Of a DNA stretch of 64,000 nt, positions 24,501-35,366 are shown in pieces. The notes beneath the pieces were generated by a model. The model searched no databases. It was not told the origin of the DNA and worked only from the letters and a program-made list of their open reading frames with translations. Position 1 is the stretch's first letter. Each line of letters begins with the position of its first letter. Made by a program: the position numbers and the translations under genes. Source of the DNA: Cheilinus undulatus (taxonomy: Eukaryota; Chordata; Actinopteri; Labriformes; Labridae); assembly GCF_018320785.1 (NCBI RefSeq), contig NC_054865.1, forward strand, positions 44,352,898 to 44,416,897, written 5' to 3'.

Positions 24501-27500
24501 ACTACATTAATGTGTCTCAAGTGAAGTTAGTACACATTATTATGCAGCGTTCCATTTAACTTTTTCTCTTTTGTCCTACAAATAAGTACAAGTAAGGTTA
24601 TTTATGGAAATGCAGCCACATAATTACAAAAGCAAACTATCCAATGTCTCCAGATGTACAAGTCTATCACAAAAACTTTTAACTTTTGGAGCCTCAGGTT
24701 TCAGAAAAAAAAAAACAGGAAATCAACAGAAACTTATAGGTCATAGGTCAAAAATAAATATCTATTTACCATAGCTGGCTGTGGCTGAGTCTGCTGCTGT
24801 GATGGAGACTGGCCATCAGTGCCATCATCACGAAACCAGTGCACTCGGATGAAGCGGTTGTTGAGAACAGCCTCTGTGCTTTGCATAGCGCGCTTTGCCT
24901 CGTCTGAAGAGGCAAACTGGATCAGAGCTCCCTCTGGATCATTCCTGTAGGCCACCTGTAAGAAGAACATCAAAAGGTCCTGAGAAAAAGTTAAACAAAA
25001 AGCAGTATTCAAACGTAAATCTTGCACTGTATACTGGGACTTTCCATACTGTAACAACAACAATGAACACAGTGAAATTAGCTAATTACTCCCTTGTCTA
25101 TCTATGAGAAAACAGCACAAGAAAGATCAGTCGCAAGGTTTTTCTGACTTGTTTGAACCTTTTTTAACTGCTTCACAACAACAAAAATAACCATTATAAA
25201 ACGATTTAAACATGTCAACATTACCAGTTTATCAGAAGGCGTTTATGGCCTATCATAATGGCCAATCAAAATTCCTATCATATAAGTTCCCCAGTCAAAG
25301 TCAATTACCAAGATTGAATCTTAACCTTCAATATAGAAGCTGCTAAAAAAACTTAACCTCCACTACAGACTTACTCATACATACTGTTAAATTATCTGCT
25401 TTCCATTGTAAAGCATCATCGAATTATTCACAGTATATACAAAATTTGATGACTCTTTAATCTAAAGCTTTCATGTCTGTAGCACCACTCCGGGACTGAC
25501 CTGCAGGTTGACAATAGTACCAAATTTTCCAAAATGCTCATTGAGCTTGCTGATGTTGTTTAGCTCTGAGGGAATCTGCCGAACCAGCAGCTTGGTGTTT
25601 GCAGAGAACGGGACTCTTTTGTGGTAGCCGTGGTGGTTTGGTTTGTTAAAGTTTGGCCTAAGCAAAAAGAGGAAACCATTGAGCATTTCAGTTAGGGTGA
25701 TAATAAACACAATGAATCCAGAAGGCAGTTATGACATGTCTTACTTGTCAAACCAAGGTTTCTTGGAGGAGAGGCCCCCATCATGGGGCACATGTGGTCT
25801 CTTTCTTGAGTCTGATTCCATAACAATCCTCATACTGTTGTTGGGAATTTTTTCTGGTGAAGGAAAAACACAGACTGGTCAATTCTGAAAGTTAACTATA
25901 CAGTAAACTAGACTGAATTAAACTAAAAAATAGCCTGTAATTTATAAGAGTTCAAAACCAAACTTTTCCACTGTTAGTGGGGGTTACTTTGACCAAGTTC
26001 AAAGTAAGCGTTCTTTTAGAGGGAAATTACATGATTGTTTAAAGACTAAAGTCTATTCAAAGGTTCATGTGAATTATACCTCTCTGTGGCTGGTCCACAT
26101 CCCCCATTGTGAGGCCGATCAGGTTGGGTCTCTGGGCATTAACCCTGTGGCGGTAGACTGGCCTGGAGGTGTTAGTGATGCTGGGAGCCTCAGGGTTGTA
26201 CACATCTGACTCATAATTGTCTGGTAAGAGGAAAGAGGACAGGTCAACTTGTGAGGCAATGAGGCATATTAAAAAACAATAAAAATATGAATGTGTGACT
26301 TCAAAAAGGCAAACAGTCATTACTGGTGGTGAAGAGAGGTACTGCAGCCTGGGGGAGTGTGGAGCGGATCCCAGAGGTGACGATGGTGGGAACAGAGCTG
26401 GTGATAGAGTTTGGAGGAGCATCCATGCCTGATGGTTGCAGAGGAGGAAGTGAAGGAGGGAGACCTGTTTAAATCACAGAAAAACAAAATTCAAAAGGAA
26501 GCTCAGGCACAACACTTAAAAGTCAAAAAATAAGTAATTCACAAGATTCAAAACATAATAAAAAAAATGTTTTTTTTTCAAAGTTATTTAAATAATTTCT
26601 TAAGTACTGGTCTGCAAATTTCAGTTTCCTCTCCTTATAGCTATCAAATCTAGCACTTCTATTTTAAAGCTTAGCAGATTATTGGGTTGAATCCTCCCTT
26701 CTGACCAAAGTCAGCAAAGGCCTGATAATGGGGTGGTTCTTCAGATTATCTTGCCAGATTATCCCGTTCTCGGTTACAAGTGAAATTTTCCTTGTCCAAC
26801 CTGATCAGAGGCGCTCTGACCTGAGATCATAAATATTCAATATAACACGTTCAATATTTACGACTAAAACTCCAGTTGTGTGTGGTGAGCACTGAGCACT
26901 ATGGAGGGATAGCCAATCGGGAAGCAGGCTGACTGATGGAGAAAGTAAAACAAAAACACAGCCATGGCAACAATAGTAAACAGCAGGGCCATTAAATGGA
27001 AAACAATGTTTAGAAAGACATCAGAAATGGCCGAGCAATTTATTGATTTGTAGAAACAAAATTAGTATTTAACAAAGTGTACTATAAAACAGACCACAGA
27101 CAAACTGACAAGGGAGGGAGCTGGTTATAAAGTCCCATTTGACTGGGTGAGATGTGGCATTTTGCGAGACGAGACCAAGCTGAGACTCTGGTAGTAAGTG
27201 AACAGAATCTGTTAGTATGTGGTGTGCTGAGTTGATCCTCTTATTCTAAACCACACATTATACTAACAACGCTGGAAAATCATGGATTGTTTGTCACCAT
27301 AAGTGGGGTTTCTCATACTGAAAAAAAAGGTTAATATTTTAAAAATCTTTATGTGTGAGGCAGGCTTTAGTGTTGACAGAGCACTATATAAAACCACAGA
27401 CAGGGATATTATTACTGCACCACTGTCTCCCATTTTGCAAACAAAGTGCCAAGCTCTGCTGCAGAAGAAAAGTCAGGGAACATCATGAAAATCCCTCCCA

Positions 27501-30500
27501 AGTTCTTGTCAATCTCCCTTTGTCCTAATTCTTTGTTCATATCTCAAAAGCAATAGAAATGAATTATTTCTGAATTATTATCAGTGATAATTTTCTAGTT
27601 TAATTATTTTTTTCTTAATGTTTTTGGATTTCTTCTACATGCTCAATAGAGTAGTTTTAAAAGCCTGACATCAAAATACTTTATGTCTCATATTTTTCAA
27701 AGTGCATTTACCCTAAGTTTTGTTAATCCTATCATGGTTATGTTAGAAACTAACTCCCCAGAAATGGCTAGATTCTTACCTGCAACAGGAGGAAGACTGG
27801 GTGGTAGGGCACCTGGTGGAGGCACAGGAGGCCGCAGATTTACAGGTGGGGGGTTCATGAGAGGAGGAGGTGGTGGGAGGCCCGGGGGTGGAGGTGCATC
27901 AACACCAGGGATGGGTGGAGGCTGGAAGGGCAGCATACTGGGCAAGTTGACATCCTCTACTACAACTGGGTCACTACCGTGGTCGAAAGGACACATGTCC
28001 CCTCTCATACAGAAGCCCTTTTCTGGAAAAGGACGAGACAAATTGAAAAATCAGACCTACAGCAATATAAGAACTAAATTAAAGGCCCTTAGTGAAAGAT
28101 TTAATTGCCTTTTTTACCATCATAGTCACGACAGCGCTTCCTCAGTTGGGGTGGTGGCCCTCTGCTGAAAGGACCACGGTCCACAGGGTGATCAGGATGG
28201 AAGTCTGACCAGCTCTCAGTAGTGTTGTTACTGTGATGATGTGTGGGGGCAATGACTGTGATGGTGCTGCTTAATGTTGGCACAGGGAAGTGGGAAGTGG
28301 TAGCAGTTGAGGCCAGGACTGCAGGGGTGTAGCTTTCACCGCTCTCTGGCCTGTCCAATCGATCATGATCATACTTCAATTTCCCCGAATCTCGTTCTGT
28401 AAAAAGACAAAATAAATTCCTTTTTAGAAAACAGGTGGCATATTCACAAATGATTAGGTGAAAAATTAGACCCATTAGTACCCCACAAAAATTTCAATTT
28501 GTTGTTAGGCTTTTTCATCCCAATTCTTAGTATCAAATGATTGGCTGCTTACATTCTCAACATGTTGTCAGCTATCTGAGCTGCTTGCAAGACTGTTACA
28601 AGGGACTGCTATATATCATTTAGGCAAAAAATTAAATAACACAATATTTTTTTATATTGTAATGCATACAAAAAAGTTGGGAAAAACAAAAACTGGAAAC
28701 TGTCATATAATTTGACTTGAAGAGAGTGCTTCGTCAGCTCTAATCTTATTGAACAAACTGAAAGATTGCAACACCAGGGTTATAGTTCAAACAAAGTGGT
28801 CTTAATACAATGCAAAAGACAGAGAAGCAATGTTCAAAATCCAGGTTAGGTATTATTTTGTTTCTCCATCAACAGAACAATGATCAAGCTTAGGAAAAAA
28901 AGAAAATGTGAGGGTGATCTTGTTTTAAACAGCTGTTCTTACCTCTGCTCCTGCTTCTAGACCGAGTTCTGCTGTGTGACCTGCTCCTGCTGCGATCACG
29001 ATCCCTGTCTCTCTCCCTGTCTCGATCCCTCTCTCTGTCACGGTCTCGGATGCGATCCTTGCTCCAACTCCGGCTGCGGCTTCGGCTGCGACTGTAACTC
29101 CGGCTGCGTCCTCTTCTACGATTGTAGCGGTCACGGTACGAGTCCCTCCTTGGTGGGATGCGGTCATAATCCCTCTTCCTGGAGCGATCGTCTCTCTTGC
29201 GATCCTCACCTCTTCTGAAAATTGGTGAAAATGCAACATTATTTTTGGTGAAGGAAATTACAAGTAGAGGAGGAAGGGAGATCAAGTTGCTGCAGTGCAC
29301 ACCTGCTATCTCTGCTGTAGCGAGAGCTTTGCAGTGGAGGGCTGTGGTTCAGTCTCCGAGAAAACTTTTTTTCTCTTTCTTCTTCCCGAGGAGCCTGAAA
29401 AAGAATAAAATTCATTCAAGATTGGCACTGGGTCTATGACCACTTAAAATAATTAGTACTGTACTCTGCTACTTTCGTGTAACACTACATTTTTAAAGCC
29501 ACAGTTCAGACCAAGGACTGTTTTAGAGCACCACTGGCAACACTTGAAGCAGTCTGAACTGAGCGGTTGCAGCTTGAATCATCGTCTGTTTCGATCACCT
29601 GTGATTCAGCTTGTCAGACTGCTGGTTTCAGGATGTTGCAAGCACATAAATATGAAAAGAGAAATAGAAATCTTGGTTTCAGGCTATTAACACTTACTTG
29701 GATAGATGAGGTCATGCTTTGAATTTTGGGATTGATTACATCTCTCTTTATTCCCCAAGTTTAGCCTGTAAACACTCCCATCTCCTCCATCAGCTGCACA
29801 ACATGCTTTAACACACAGCTGTCTAATTTTATAGCAGTTTGAACTGGTAGGAGTTTAGAACATCATAGGTCAGCCCCTTGTAAGCAGTTGCTGGTTTCAA
29901 ATTGACTCTTTGGTCTAAAAAAGGCTGAAAGCAGATGCCCTAGCAGATGTTCTTGACATCCCCAGAACAGTACCTCATCTTTTTTCGGTTCCTCTTTCTC
30001 AACTTTGACCACAGGGATTTGCTGCTCTGTCTGCGGGAGGTAGCTTTTGTTGTTAACTGCTTCAAACAGCTTATCCACAAATGGCTGGGTCTCTGAAAAA
30101 CATAACAGTGTGTTTAAACAGCTAAATAACAGTGTATTTAAACAGCTAAATAACAATGACTTATGAGAGTCATTTCACATGACAATGAATTATGACTCTC
30201 AATTTCAAGGTTTCATGACAGAAAAACTAATCAACCAACCTTTCTGAAGAAATACATCCAACTGGTCTATACAAAGGGCTTTAAGTTCTTTTTCACTCTT
30301 GTCCTTCTTCACCAAAGCAACAACATACTTGGCCAGGGCAGCGGGGTCTGCATCACAGCTGGAAATATGAACAGCAACTTTAACAAAGGTTTGCACAACC
30401 AACATACACAGGTATGAGGAACACATTTACAATAAGTTATTATAGTCACATCTTACAAAGGTTGTCTTGTTAGTGTGTTTAAACTGCCCTTAGCTTGTTT

Positions 30501-30621
30501 CAGTCAGAATGAGCTAGAAAGGCTAAGGCTAAAGTGCTAATAGCTTCGATAACATTACTTACATGGGCTCGAGAGTATCAGACAGCCATGTTTTCAAGGC
30601 ATCGAGGTTTTCAATGATCAT
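18520..30621 (-). CDS. RBM26: RNA-binding motif protein 26, complete, 22 coding exons
   Basis: Exons: 30621-30563, 30358-30240, 30092-29974, 29394-29303, 29214-28943, 28396-28118, 28022-27780, 26464-26324, 26220-26080, 25853-25745, 25657-25501, 24955-24770, 23242-23141, 23052-22981, 22870-22772, 22626-22552, 22257-22090, 21748-21644, 21503-21300, 19445-19359, 19144-19031, 18609-18520. All junctions are GT-AG and in phase, giving 1010 codons (human RBM26 is about 1007). Domains: PWI-like fold (1-80), RS/RD-rich tract (130-215), CCCH zinc finger C-x8-C-x5-C-x3-H (about 307-329), proline-rich region (330-450), RRM1 (about 535-615), coiled coil (725-845), RG-rich tract (850-885), RRM2 (about 890-965), acidic tail ending SWRR. 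The start is the first ATG (MIIENLDALK) after an in-frame upstream stop. RRM2 and the RDYDRIPPRRD stretch favour RBM26 over its paralogue RBM27. In mammals RBM26/27 act in the nucleus with the MTR4-ZFC3H1 exosome-targeting (PAXT) pathway. Confidence 0.96.
19271..19309. repeat. Short hairpin in RBM26 intron 20
   Basis: Arms TTTAACCCCTTAG (19271-19283) and CTAAGGGGTTAAA (19297-19309) are exact reverse complements around a 13-nt loop. It lies in the 214-bp intron between exons 20 and 21. No function is evident. Confidence 0.7.
19549..19623. mobile_element. Truncated hAT-type end in RBM26 intron 19
   Basis: The segment ending CTGATGACCCCTG repeats the right end of the neighbouring intact MITE (20009-20102), with GGCCCTTGTATAAATGTAG shared. 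Only this end is visible, in the same orientation. Confidence 0.55.
19689..20102. mobile_element. hAT-type MITE with perfect 8-bp target duplication
   Basis: The element is 414 bp. The left end reads CAGCAATAATCAACT and the right end, on the other strand, CAGGGGTCATCAACT. The 8 bp GTGTACAG occurs immediately outside both ends (19681-19688 and 20103-20110). An 8-bp duplication and CAGNGGTC-type ends are diagnostic of the hAT superfamily. The element has no coding capacity and lies in the 1.85-kb intron 19 of RBM26, well away from the splice sites. Confidence 0.85.
23430..24760. other. RBM26 intron 12, mostly unassigned
   Basis: This part of the 1.5-kb intron holds a stretch at about 23435-23640 that looks like an old non-autonomous transposon (TTTTCACACATGTAACCCTG and relatives). 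Its ends could not be defined. The rest shows nothing recognisable. Confidence 0.3.
26465..27779. other. RBM26 intron 7, nothing recognised
   Basis: No exon, repeat ends or RNA gene is visible in this 1.3-kb intron. It lies between the exon encoding the zinc finger and proline-rich part and exon 8. Confidence 0.4.
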
Positions 30622-30639
30622 TTTAGATCCAGCCGAACT

Positions 30640-31080
30640 TTCCTTCCACCACGGTCAGCGTTAAAGCTAGCTGGGGAGTCTAAATCTGTTGAAATAACAG
30701 CAGATGTCAGCTAGTGACGCTAGCCTCCTCGGTGGTTGTGAAGGCTGTAATGCTAACGCGAGGTTAACTGAACAGGCGCGTTCACGTTAGCCAGCTTTAG
30801 CTAACGTACGCTAGCAAACGTCTGTCCAGGCCCCAAACGTGCGGCGGGATTCCTCTCTTCTCCTGATGTTTTCAGTAAAGAAATAAAGACGGGAGGGGTG
30901 TATTAAAATCCAGCATTCAACCAGGTAACGCTGAAGACTGTAAACTCTGGTTATTCTTTAGACTGCACTTACACCCACGCTACACTTGCTACTTTATCCT
31001 CCCCTGAATAGCAAACATGCCATGATGACTATTTACTTCCGATTGGCTCTTCGTTGGCAAAATATCGCGAGATGTATATT
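30640..31080 (-). promoter_or_regulatory. RBM26: Putative RBM26 promoter and 5' UTR
   Basis: Upstream of the RBM26 start codon the sequence becomes richer in CpG. Read on the minus strand it contains TCTCGCGATA (31063-31072), a CCAAT box (31042-31046) and, abutting it, an ETS/GABP-type site CGGAAGT (31035-31041). No TATA box is obvious. This ETS, CCAAT and TCTCGCGA set is typical of TATA-less housekeeping promoters in vertebrates, which fits a ubiquitous RNA-processing factor. The start site itself is not determined. Confidence 0.6.
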
Positions 31081-31325
31081 TGTTTGCTGGGTTTAGGAAG
31101 AGACTAAGCAGGTTACATAATAATGAGCAAAAAAAGATTTCGCCCACACAAAGTTCAGTCCAACTAAGCTGTCTTTCTTGTTTCCTCTAAAGATTCTGCT
31201 GTGAATTAATTTAAGATGTAAGAGTTTAATTAACAAATTAATAGAGAGGATGATGATTTCAGAGTAAATGCATCTTCAGACTGTGGAGGTCTACATCCTG
31301 TATCAAATATTAAGTTAGGTTTAAG

Positions 31326-31497
31326 CAGGGGTGAAAAGAAACCAATTAGATTTACTTGGATCACCTGTAATTGAATAGTTGTTTGTGTACTTGTATTTTT
31401 TCACTAAATTAGAAATCAGAACTTTTACTTGTACTTATTTAAGTTTTAACCACAGCAACTGTACTTTTACTGTATTTTAGTATTTTTTCCACTTCTG
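31326..31497. mobile_element. 172-bp MITE, AGAGGTGGAAAAAG family
   Basis: The left end reads CAGGGGTGAAAAG and the right end, on the other strand, CAGAAGTGGAAAAA. The interior is rich in ACTTTTACTTGTACTTATTTAAG words. Fragments of the same family occur at 32635-32767, 16242-16300 and 15690-15770. Confidence 0.6.
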
Positions 31498-31744
31498 TTG
31501 ACTACTTCAGCACCTAGCGAGAGAATAAAGTACTAAAGAAAACCATTAAACTCTTAACCAAGAATCAACAAAAAGAAAACTCAGAAAACTGGAATGTTTA
31601 AGTCCCTTGATAGGGAATATGCATTTGCAGAATACACACCACCACCAAGAAATGGACTTGCATATAAAAACAGAATGTCTACATTTTTAACCATAAAATA
31701 AAGCGAAACCAAGTTTTTTAATATCAATTATAATGCCCTTTTCT

Positions 31745-31850
31745 GCTGTTATTACTATTATTGTACATTGCTTTGGCAATGTAAATTTATGATGCTTTCC
31801 ATGCCAGTAAAGCCAATTGAGTTGAATTGAAGTGAACTGAATTGAAAATG
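31745..31850 (+). mobile_element. LINE 3' tail with decayed TTGAA microsatellite
   Basis: The sequence TTGTACATTGCTTTGGCAAT, then CATGCCAGTAAAGCC and a run of TTGAA-like units, has the form of a fish non-LTR retrotransposon 3' end. No coding part remains. Confidence 0.5.
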
Positions 31851-31914
31851 ATTTCACATCACATCTCAAAACAGCTGCTGTGCACAGCAAAAACTGGAGT
31901 GTTGATGTCTCAGG

Positions 31915-32280
31915 TTTAAACTTTTCAGAGTTGATTTTAACCCCCAAAAGATCATTTCTGAATAAAATGGTCTTCAGTGTTGGAGTTATATGACCATGTT
32001 ATCCACCAGTGTTAGTTCAGCTCTGTAGAGCTGAACTAACACTGGTAAGTCAACTGATGTAAGCTCTATCAGAGTTCCCCATCATGCCCTTGGGCAGAGC
32101 ATTTAGATGTGTTTCACATGTGTTTAGCTGTGTCTAGATGTTGCCTGTTGTACTTTGATCCCTGCTGGGGTTCTTTTGCTCATATTTTTGCTGAATTGTT
32201 GTTTTTGTTGTTATTCATTTGCACTCTGAGTGAAATTAGCCACTGAGTTAGAGTTGACTAGTTGCTCCTAAAGCATGTCT
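31915..32280. repeat. Interspersed repeat, inverted partner of 15880-16150
   Basis: It shares with 15880-16150, in opposite orientation, the blocks AGAGTTGATTTTAAC, AAATGGTCTTCAGTGTTG, TGTTAGTTCA and CTGCTGGGGTTCTTT. The palindrome at 32005-32046 interrupts this copy exactly at the TGTTAGTTCA block. Confidence 0.55.
32005..32046. repeat. Perfect palindrome, 20-nt arms with 2-nt loop
   Basis: Bases 32005-32024 (ACCAGTGTTAGTTCAGCTCT) and 32027-32046 are exact reverse complements around GT. The related repeat at 15880-16150 has only one arm of this sequence (ACCAATGTTAGTTCA on the opposite strand). The fold-back therefore arose in this copy. Confidence 0.9.
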
Positions 32281-32634
32281 TGTGCATACACATCAGTATG
32301 TATATCCTTGCAGTGAGGTTGACTCTCCACTTTGTTCTTTCCAGAGGTGACCCACCTTGCAACAGATTTTCAAGAGTGAGTAAAGCTCTGTCTTATTGTA
32401 AAATATTAAACACTTTAAAGCAAAGTTTATCAATATGTAGTGTGGACCAACATAGCCACTACTAGTGTTAAATTTGGCCCTATATGAATTCAGTTAACTC
32501 ATATAGTCAATTTTACTGAGTATTTTAATTTATTATAAAGGTGTAACTCTACCTGACCAGTCTGGTTGGAGAGTCATGTCCTCTGGTTGTTCTTACCAAT
32601 TAGGAAAGATCATGTTTTAATGTCCACCTCTCAG

Positions 32635-32767
32635 AAGCTACTGAAAGTAAACTTTGAATACTTTTTACTTTTACTTGAGTATGTTAATAGACCACTACTT
32701 AAGTACATTTTAACCAGGGTAACTGTACTTTTACCTTAACAATAGTCGTGCACCTTTTCCACCTCTG
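32635..32767. mobile_element. MITE fragment, AGAGGTGGAAAAAG family
   Basis: The segment ends CCTTTTCCACCTCTG, the inverse of the family's terminal repeat, preceded by GTAACTGTACTTTTACC. The opposite end is not found nearby. Confidence 0.55.
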
Positions 32768-33463
32768 GGTTTAAGATGATTAGTGGGAAAGCAAAGCAAT
32801 CATAAGCAAAAAATCTCTAATAAAGGATAAATGATAAACATGCAAGCCTTATATCTGTTGATGTATTTCTTTAATACAGGGTAATACACGCCATATTTAG
32901 GGCTAGCCTCACTACAAACTGGCTAGGCCTAGTGTCTTGCATATTTATTCCCCTTTTTCAGTTCAGTTTGATTCAAATAACTTACATTAAGAACTGTAGC
33001 TGTTTGAGTAAAAGCAATAGTGAGTGCACAGGATTACAATAGTGGTAAGTGTTTGCAAAACATATTCAAATATTTTGAATACAATATGAATGAATAAAGC
33101 TGTTGTTAAAATGCTAAAATTAGTGGTTCTATGAATTAATAAATAAACCAGCTATAGGCCTGTTGAATGTTAGTGTTTCCTAATGCTACAATCATGAACT
33201 ACTTGTGATTCTATTATTATTGCTGAGTTATAACTGCTGTTTCTTTCAACACATTTATAAACACTGCTTTTACTTATCAAATCTATATTGGCACTTCCTC
33301 CATACAGCTTTGCTTTGCCAGATCAAAGTTGTAGTGTTGCTCTTGTTAAAATGTATTCTTTGTTGCCTACATTACACTTTTTAAACCTGTTTTTCTACTG
33401 ATTTAAAAGAAAAATGAAGGGGTTCTAATAGATACAACTTATGTGCTTATATGCCTTGTAAGC
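32768..33463. other. AT-rich intergenic spacer, nothing recognised
   Basis: No exon or repeat end is identified between the MITE fragment and the hAT-like element. Confidence 0.4.
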
Positions 33464-33929
33464 CAGGGGTTCACTAACTTCTACCCTCAAGACAGGGGAC
33501 CCCTACTGTCCCAAGACGTGATAAAGCATGTTATACTCTGCACAGCTGTACACTAGTTAAAAGGCCTTTCCAAACCTTTGCATAAAAAGAACAGATGAGA
33601 ACACAACAGCTTGAAAAACACAATGTTATTTAGCTATTAGCTAGAAAGTGGGCAATTCATTGTAGCACTAAATGGATATACTATGTTTCTGAGAACAGCA
33701 GACCCCTACACTACTGTATGTGCAAACTTACATTTTGAGGTTTTTCACACATTACTTTCAGTTCAGCATTAATCACCTAGTGACTATGATATTAGTTCAA
33801 AATTAACTAATTTTCAATAATGGATATGATAAACTATATTTGAAACAATTTACTTTTTTTCTGCTTAATGGAAGACCTCCCATGACCCCCATCTCAGTAT
33901 CCTATGACCTCTCACTTTAGGAATCACTG
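33464..33929. mobile_element. hAT-like non-autonomous element
   Basis: The left end reads CAGGGGTTCACTAACTTC and the right end, on the other strand, CAGTGATTCCTAAAGTG. The flanking octamers TTGTAAGC (33456-33463) and TTGTAAAT (33930-33937) match at 6 of 8 positions, consistent with a decayed 8-bp hAT target duplication. The interior is non-coding. Confidence 0.6.
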
Positions 33930-34334
33930 TTGTAAATGACTAGATACCTGAATTTTTTAGTGTATTCTTCAATGACTATCTACTTATCTGTAAGTAATTT
34001 TGGTTTTTGTTTATCTAACAAACAAAATGAGCAGTCCACAATGCATTGAATGTAAAGAGTGGTTGCTCATGATTTTTGTTGCAATTTCCATATATTTATT
34101 TGTAAATAATTTAAATGCAAGTAATGACTCACTTGATTCATAATAAACTCCAAGGAAAGTTTAACTTGATGGCACTAAGTCCAGCTCTGCTCACAGACAC
34201 AACTGAGCTACAGTGCCTTCCACAAGTGTCCCTTTTATTCCTCCATTGTTTGCATTTGCAGAATACCTATTCAGTTACTGAATAAAAGAGAATACTTGAA
34301 TTAATTAAGAGGGCAGCACACACTTTTTAAAGTT

Positions 34335-35366
34335 ATTATTAAATCCTTTTATTTATTTTCCAGTTTCACTTGAACTAGAGCAAAAAAGGTACAGAAAAAA
34401 ACAAGAGCTGATAAATACAAAGACATGAAATGTTTCCACTTCCCAGCAAACCAGCAGGATCCTTCTCTATGACACAGTCTGACAACCAGTCTCTGACCCT
34501 TTAGAAATGTTTTGGAACATGCATTATCCCTCCAACAATGTAACTGGTAAAACACTTGCATTCACGCCAACAGCACTCACTCAAAAAATACTCTGCACAT
34601 TTCATTTATCTAATATATCCTGGTTAAAGGTTTAGTCAGTCTATAATTTGACTATTACTACTTTTGATCAATTTCATTTTTATAGCCTTCTCATTAGTAT
34701 AATTAATGAAAGAAGGGGCAATTCTGTTGTCTTTTGCAGTCTTAGAACTTTTTTCTTTTATTAATTTTAAAAATACGTTTAAAAAATAGTAAAACAAAAA
34801 ATGTTTCATTCTTTCTGTGTCTGAATAAAACCGTTGCGCTGCTAGAAAAGAAGCTGTTATAATATTTTGGTTTGCAGTGCTATCAAAAATAAAGCTCATT
34901 ATATACATACTGTACCTCTTAAAACAGCACCTTTTCAGTACATTCATTGTTGCCATTTGACATCTGCAGAGTGAACCCTTACTGAACTTAGAGGAGGAAA
35001 CTTTGCGATCATGTATTAACACGTGTGCACATTATTAGCCTAAATACATGCATGCACAGTGCTATGAAAAGGATACAGTTTGTGTATAAGGATTAAAGTT
35101 TGAACACAGTGAATGAACAGTGTAATAGTTTAAACTGCAGTGGTTTCACTAAGTAAAAATAATAAACATAAAGAAAAGCTTTTTATCCAGGACTATAAAA
35201 TGCCTCTCTCACTTTAGTATAAGAGGTGTGAAAAACCCTGCTGTGTCTTTAAAAATTAGCCTCAGCTCAATATCTACAATTGTACAGTGGTGGATGTTCT
35301 AAAAACAGTGTATTTAATAACCCTACTGATGAATCAGTTCTTTAAAATCAGTCATTACAGTAGACC
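34335..35366 (-). other. CYP27C1: CYP27C1 3' untranslated region
   Basis: The stop codon is at 35367-35369. On the minus strand two overlapping AATAAA hexamers occur at 34348-34357, followed about 30 nt later by the GU-rich word GTGTGTGCT. This is a good polyadenylation context near 34335. An earlier AATAAA lies at 34757-34762 and could give a shorter form. Confidence 0.6.

Noticed and set aside
28925..29239. Alternative-frame open frames over the RS-rich exon of RBM26
   Set aside because: These are shadows of exon 5 (29214-28943), whose biased codons keep the other frames open.
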